From Lachnospiraceae bacterium (GTDB taxonomy: Bacteria > Bacillota_A > Clostridia > Lachnospirales > Lachnospiraceae): a DNA stretch of 9,365 nt. Below are positions 7,524-9,365 of the stretch, one piece after another. The position numbers and the translations under genes are program-made. The stretch covers positions 1 to 9,365 of the forward strand of contig JAFWXB010000302.1 in NCBI GenBank assembly GCA_017523185.1, read 5' to 3'. The stretch's first letter is position 1; every line of letters begins with the position of its first letter. Below the pieces are notes generated by a model. The model saw only the letters and a program-made list of their open reading frames with translations. It was not told the origin of the DNA and did not search any database.

Positions 7524-7649
7524 AGAATATTGCACAAATTTGTCTATGTTAGAAAGACAGATTGTTGATTATAGAAAGAAATGTCTTTGTAAAATAAACA
7601 AATGAACTATATTTTTGTGCAATGTTTTGTATTTTATCAATTATAGTTT
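7524..7649 (-). repeat. dispersed palindromic repeat element, copy 2
   Basis: The reverse complement of this segment aligns with 2904-3026. Blocks on the + strand are TATTTTTGTGC (7610-7620), AATAAACAAAT (7593-7603), AAATGTCTTTG (7579-7589), AAAGACA (7553-7559) and AAATTTGTC (7536-7544). In this copy the outer ends form a perfect 10-bp inverted repeat, ATTGCACAAA (7529-7538) and TTTGTGCAAT (7614-7623), and the inner pair is AGACA/TGTCT. It lies just after the chemoreceptor terminator. No open reading frame of note. Function unknown. Confidence 0.65.
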
Positions 7650-7670
7650 ATAAAATAAATTAAAAAATTT

Positions 7671-7701
7671 TCAATTTTTACTTTACAAAATTAAAAATTG
7701 A
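7671..7701. promoter_or_regulatory. palindrome overlapping a candidate promoter (possible operator)
   Basis: TCAATTTTTA (7671-7680) and TAAAAATTGA (7692-7701) are perfect 10-base complements separated by 11 bases. The spacer holds the TTTACA -35 of the candidate promoter at 7682-7709, a placement typical of a repressor site. The sequence is very AT-rich, so chance is not excluded. Confidence 0.4.
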
Positions 7702-7709
7702 TGTAAAAT
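7682..7709 (+). promoter_or_regulatory. candidate promoter for the secretion-ATPase locus
   Basis: TTTACA (7682-7687), a 16-base spacer and TAAAAT (7704-7709), each one base off consensus. If used, the transcript would start near 7716 and carry a leader of about 375 bases before the first gene at 8092. Confidence 0.4.
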
Positions 7710-7794
7710 ATAAGTATCTTTTTTTCTTATATATTGTTTTGGTTCAAACAAAGCAATAATGATGATTGGCAGTTTCGCCAGTAGATTTCCCAAT
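7708..7794 (+). other. run of potential stem-loops in the leader (unidentified)
   Basis: Three successive inverted repeats: ATATAAG/CTTATAT (7708-7714, 7726-7732, T-rich loop); TTGTTT/AAACAA (7734-7739, 7746-7751); and ATTGG/CCAAT (7765-7769, 7790-7794), inside which TGGC (7767-7770) can alternatively pair with GCCA (7777-7780). The last hairpin lies in a patch (7765-7794) richer in G and C than the surrounding sequence. I do not recognise a riboswitch consensus here. It may be a leader RNA or a decayed remnant. Confidence 0.3.
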
Positions 7795-7830
7795 TAGAAA
7801 TTTTATATGAGAATTTTATATAAAATATAA

Positions 7831-8030
7831 AAGTGCATAGTTCATTATGTGTTATAACAGTTATTTATATAAGTATATGATAGTTATTTATGTGGTTACA
7901 GGGATTGTTATATATTTTTATATAGGTAAGTATATAGTATTTATGGAATCTTATATATTACAATAATTATTTATATGGATAAGTATATAGTGTTTATAGA
8001 ATCACATAGTTTATAACAAGTTTATGATGG
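7831..8030 (+). repeat. degenerate tandem repeat, about 50-57 bp per unit, 3-4 copies
   Basis: Units begin TAAGTATAT at 7870, 7927 and 7980 (spacings 57 and 53). A more divergent partial unit begins at 7831 (AAGTGCATAG). Units 2 and 3 are closest: both read TAAGTATATAGT, then TTTAT, GAATC, ATA and TTA at matching positions, followed by a TTTAT-type tail. Unit 1 is more diverged. The array lies in the non-coding stretch directly upstream of the small membrane protein. One unit boundary contains a 29-codon hydrophobic reading frame (7877-7966) with no Shine-Dalgarno site, which I do not call. Confidence 0.6.
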
Positions 8031-8091
8031 AAAATTTGGAAGAAAACCATTTTTTATTCGTTTTATTTGTGATAAACAGGTATTAAAAAGT

Positions 8092-8268
8092 ATGAAAGAA
8101 GTATTTCAAGAGTATGGTGGAATTATTATCACAGTTATTGCAATTTTAGCATTAATTGCAGTTATTCAAGTGATTGTTGGTGATGGGGAAACCGGTATTA
8201 TTAGCGAAGCATTTCAAGAATTGATAGAAGATTTTATGAAACGAGCAGAATTAGGAAAGAAAAATTGA
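8092..8268 (+). CDS. small single-pass membrane protein, 58 aa, possible Tad/Flp-locus component
   Basis: The sequence starts MKEVFQEYGG and is followed by one strongly hydrophobic segment (about residues 9-29, rich in Ile, Val and Ala), then an acidic/amphipathic helix-like tail (SEAFQELIEDFMKRAELGKKN). It ends in TGA, the only TGA stop among the complete genes here. The only nearby ribosome site is a weak ACAGG (8076-8080) 11 bases from ATG. The frame is open upstream to 8017 but has no ATG, GTG or TTG there, so ATG 8092 is the only start. It lies 27 bases before the CpaF-like ATPase and is probably co-transcribed. The E7-Y8-G motif before the hydrophobic stretch resembles the EYG of Flp pilins, but the leader peptide and prepilin-peptidase glycine are absent. 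A minor pilin-like or inner-membrane assembly subunit is inferred; the function is unknown. Confidence 0.7.
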   Translation: MKEVFQEYGGIIITVIAILALIAVIQVIVGDGETGIISEAFQELIEDFMKRAELGKKN

Positions 8269-8295
8269 TATTCGGGAAGGAAATAACATAAAGTT

Positions 8296-9365
8296 ATGGA
8301 ATTAGGACGAGAATATTTTGGACCACTTTGGAAATACGTTTCAAATCGAGATATTACAGATATTGATTATAATGGAAAAGAAATTTGGATAACAAATATC
8401 TATAATGAACGTTATAAGTTAAATCAAGATTTTGTAGATGAACATATGACAATGTCATTTGTAGAACAATTTACACAAAGAATTGCAAATGTAGTAAGTC
8501 GTCAGTTTAATAAAAGAAATCCGGAATTAGAAGCTGAAACGAATGAATTGCGAGTTACCATTTTACATGAATCGGTCGCGCGCTCAGGGCGAAGTATTAG
8601 TATTCGAAAAACACCACCTATGATACGTTTAACTGCTGAAAAAGCATTAAGAGAGAATTTTTGTTCGAAAGAAGTTATGGCACTTTTGATTAATTGTGTG
8701 CAAAGCCATATGAATTTGACATTTTGTGGAATGCCCGGAATTGGAAAAACAGAATGTGTAAAATTTTTTTCTCAATTTATTCCTGCAAATGAACGTGTAA
8801 TTACAATCGAAGATACATTAGAAATTCGTTATGGTAAGACAAATCCGGGAAAAGATTGTATTGAAATGAAGGTAAGTGAGGATACATTTGGATATGCAGA
8901 TGCAATAAAATCCAGTTTACGACTAAATCCAAAATGGATTATGTTATCGGAAGCACGTTCAAAAGAAGTAAAATATTTATTAGAAAGTTGGTCGACAGGT
9001 GTACGTGGAATGACAACGCTTCATACAGATGATGTACGAAATGTACCTGACCGTATTTTAAATATGTTAGAAAGCAGAACAGATGCTGACCGTATGGAAA
9101 ATGATATTTTTCAAGCATTAGATGTAGGGGTTTTAGTGCGAAACAGAAAACGAGAGGATAATACAGCATGGCGTTATATTGACCAAATGTGTTTTTATTT
9201 GCGAGAAAAAAGCGAAAATAAAATAATTATGGTTGTTTTTGATGGGAACTATATATTGAATGAATTTCCACAAGCTATTTTAAATTTATTTTTAAGAGCA
9301 GGTATTGAAAATCCACTCATAAGTATTGCATTAGAAGAACAATTGATGGGAACAGAATACGCATA
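8296..9365 (+). CDS. CpaF/TadA-VirB11 family secretion ATPase (3' end cut by window)
   Basis: A type II/IV-secretion ATPase of the CpaF/TadA-VirB11 group, expected to form a cytoplasmic hexamer that powers pilus assembly or export. The 356 codons visible run open to the edge (last bases TA of the next codon). Landmarks: N-terminal ITDIDYNGKEIWI (20-32), GRSISIRK (98-105), Walker A GMPGIGKT (145-152), Asp box TIEDTLEIRY (170-179), degenerate Walker B WIMLSEAR with E219 (214-221), and His box TTLHTDD (240-246). GMPGIGKT differs from the usual GGTGSGKT but keeps the lysine and threonine. The ATG at 8296 is the only start after an in-frame stop at 8284; the Shine-Dalgarno GGGAAGG (8274-8280) is 15 bases away, longer than usual. 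Tad loci usually continue with TadB/TadC membrane proteins and pilins; those would lie outside. A conjugative-element ATPase is the alternative. Confidence 0.85.
   Translation, partial: MELGREYFGPLWKYVSNRDITDIDYNGKEIWITNIYNERYKLNQDFVDEHMTMSFVEQFTQRIANVVSRQFNKRNPELEAETNELRVTILHESVARSGRSISIRKTPPMIRLTAEKALRENFCSKEVMALLINCVQSHMNLTFCGMPGIGKTECVKFFSQFIPANERVITIEDTLEIRYGKTNPGKDCIEMKVSEDTFGYADAIKSSLRLNPKWIMLSEARSKEVKYLLESWSTGVRGMTTLHTDDVRNVPDRILNMLESRTDADRMENDIFQALDVGVLVRNRKREDNTAWRYIDQMCFYLREKSENKIIMVVFDGNYILNEFPQAILNLFLRAGIENPLISIALEEQLMGTEYA

Noticed and set aside
7760..7800. c-di-GMP or other known riboswitch upstream of the pilus-like locus
   Set aside because: The AATGATGA-like bases drew attention, but the conserved core pairings of the c-di-GMP-I and c-di-GMP-II classes are not present as far as I can read.
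7877..7966. A 29-codon hydrophobic frame inside the tandem repeat
   Set aside because: No Shine-Dalgarno site; AT-rich repeat DNA readily gives Ile/Tyr/Val-rich frames. Noted in the repeat entry only.
7831..8030. CRISPR array
   Set aside because: Units are directly adjacent and degenerate, with no short identical repeats separated by unique spacers, and no cas gene is present.
8024..8086. A 20-codon frame starting ATG ATG at 8024
   Set aside because: Too short, in a different frame from the downstream gene, no clear ribosome site, and no recognisable motif.

Overview
The window looks like a piece of chromosome from a low-GC Gram-positive anaerobe of the Clostridia, most likely Lachnospiraceae-like. 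The DNA is very AT-rich, Shine-Dalgarno sites are strong, hairpin-plus-T-run terminators are present, and the protein set (ClpB, RarA, a type Ic aspartate aminotransferase, a C_GCAxxG_C_C redox protein, a soluble chemoreceptor, a Clostridia-style CpaF/VirB11 ATPase) fits that group. This placement is inference; no rRNA or other phylogenetic marker is present. All genes lie on the + strand.

Layout. (1) 1-2850: a heat-shock style unit. A near-consensus sigma-A promoter overlaps a degenerate CIRCE (HrcA operator), followed by clpB and a terminator. clpB is interrupted by one in-frame amber codon at 1710-1712, exactly where the family has Gln; the frame continues intact to 2795. (2) 2850-3103: an intergenic region with a candidate dispersed repeat element (copy 1), a hairpin and a possible promoter. 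(3) 3104-6227: a closely spaced probable operon: rarA (replication fork/recombination AAA+ ATPase), a PLP-dependent aspartate aminotransferase and a small cysteine-motif redox-type protein. (4) 6228-7500: a strong hairpin, a good sigma-A promoter, a soluble methyl-accepting chemotaxis-like protein and its terminator. (5) 7500-8091: about 590 bases with no convincing gene but much structure: copy 2 of the dispersed repeat in the opposite orientation, a palindrome over a candidate promoter, a run of stem-loops, and a degenerate ~55-bp tandem repeat. (6) 8092-9365: a 58-residue single-pass membrane protein, then a CpaF/VirB11-type secretion ATPase cut by the window edge, probably the start of a Tad/Flp-like pilus or type II/IV-secretion-like locus.

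The most notable signals are the amber codon in otherwise intact clpB, the two-copy palindromic repeat (2904-3026 and 7524-7649) which is not a gene and has conserved block spacing, and the long structured, repeat-bearing leader ahead of the secretion-ATPase locus. No CRISPR array, tRNA, rRNA, transposase or phage gene was seen.
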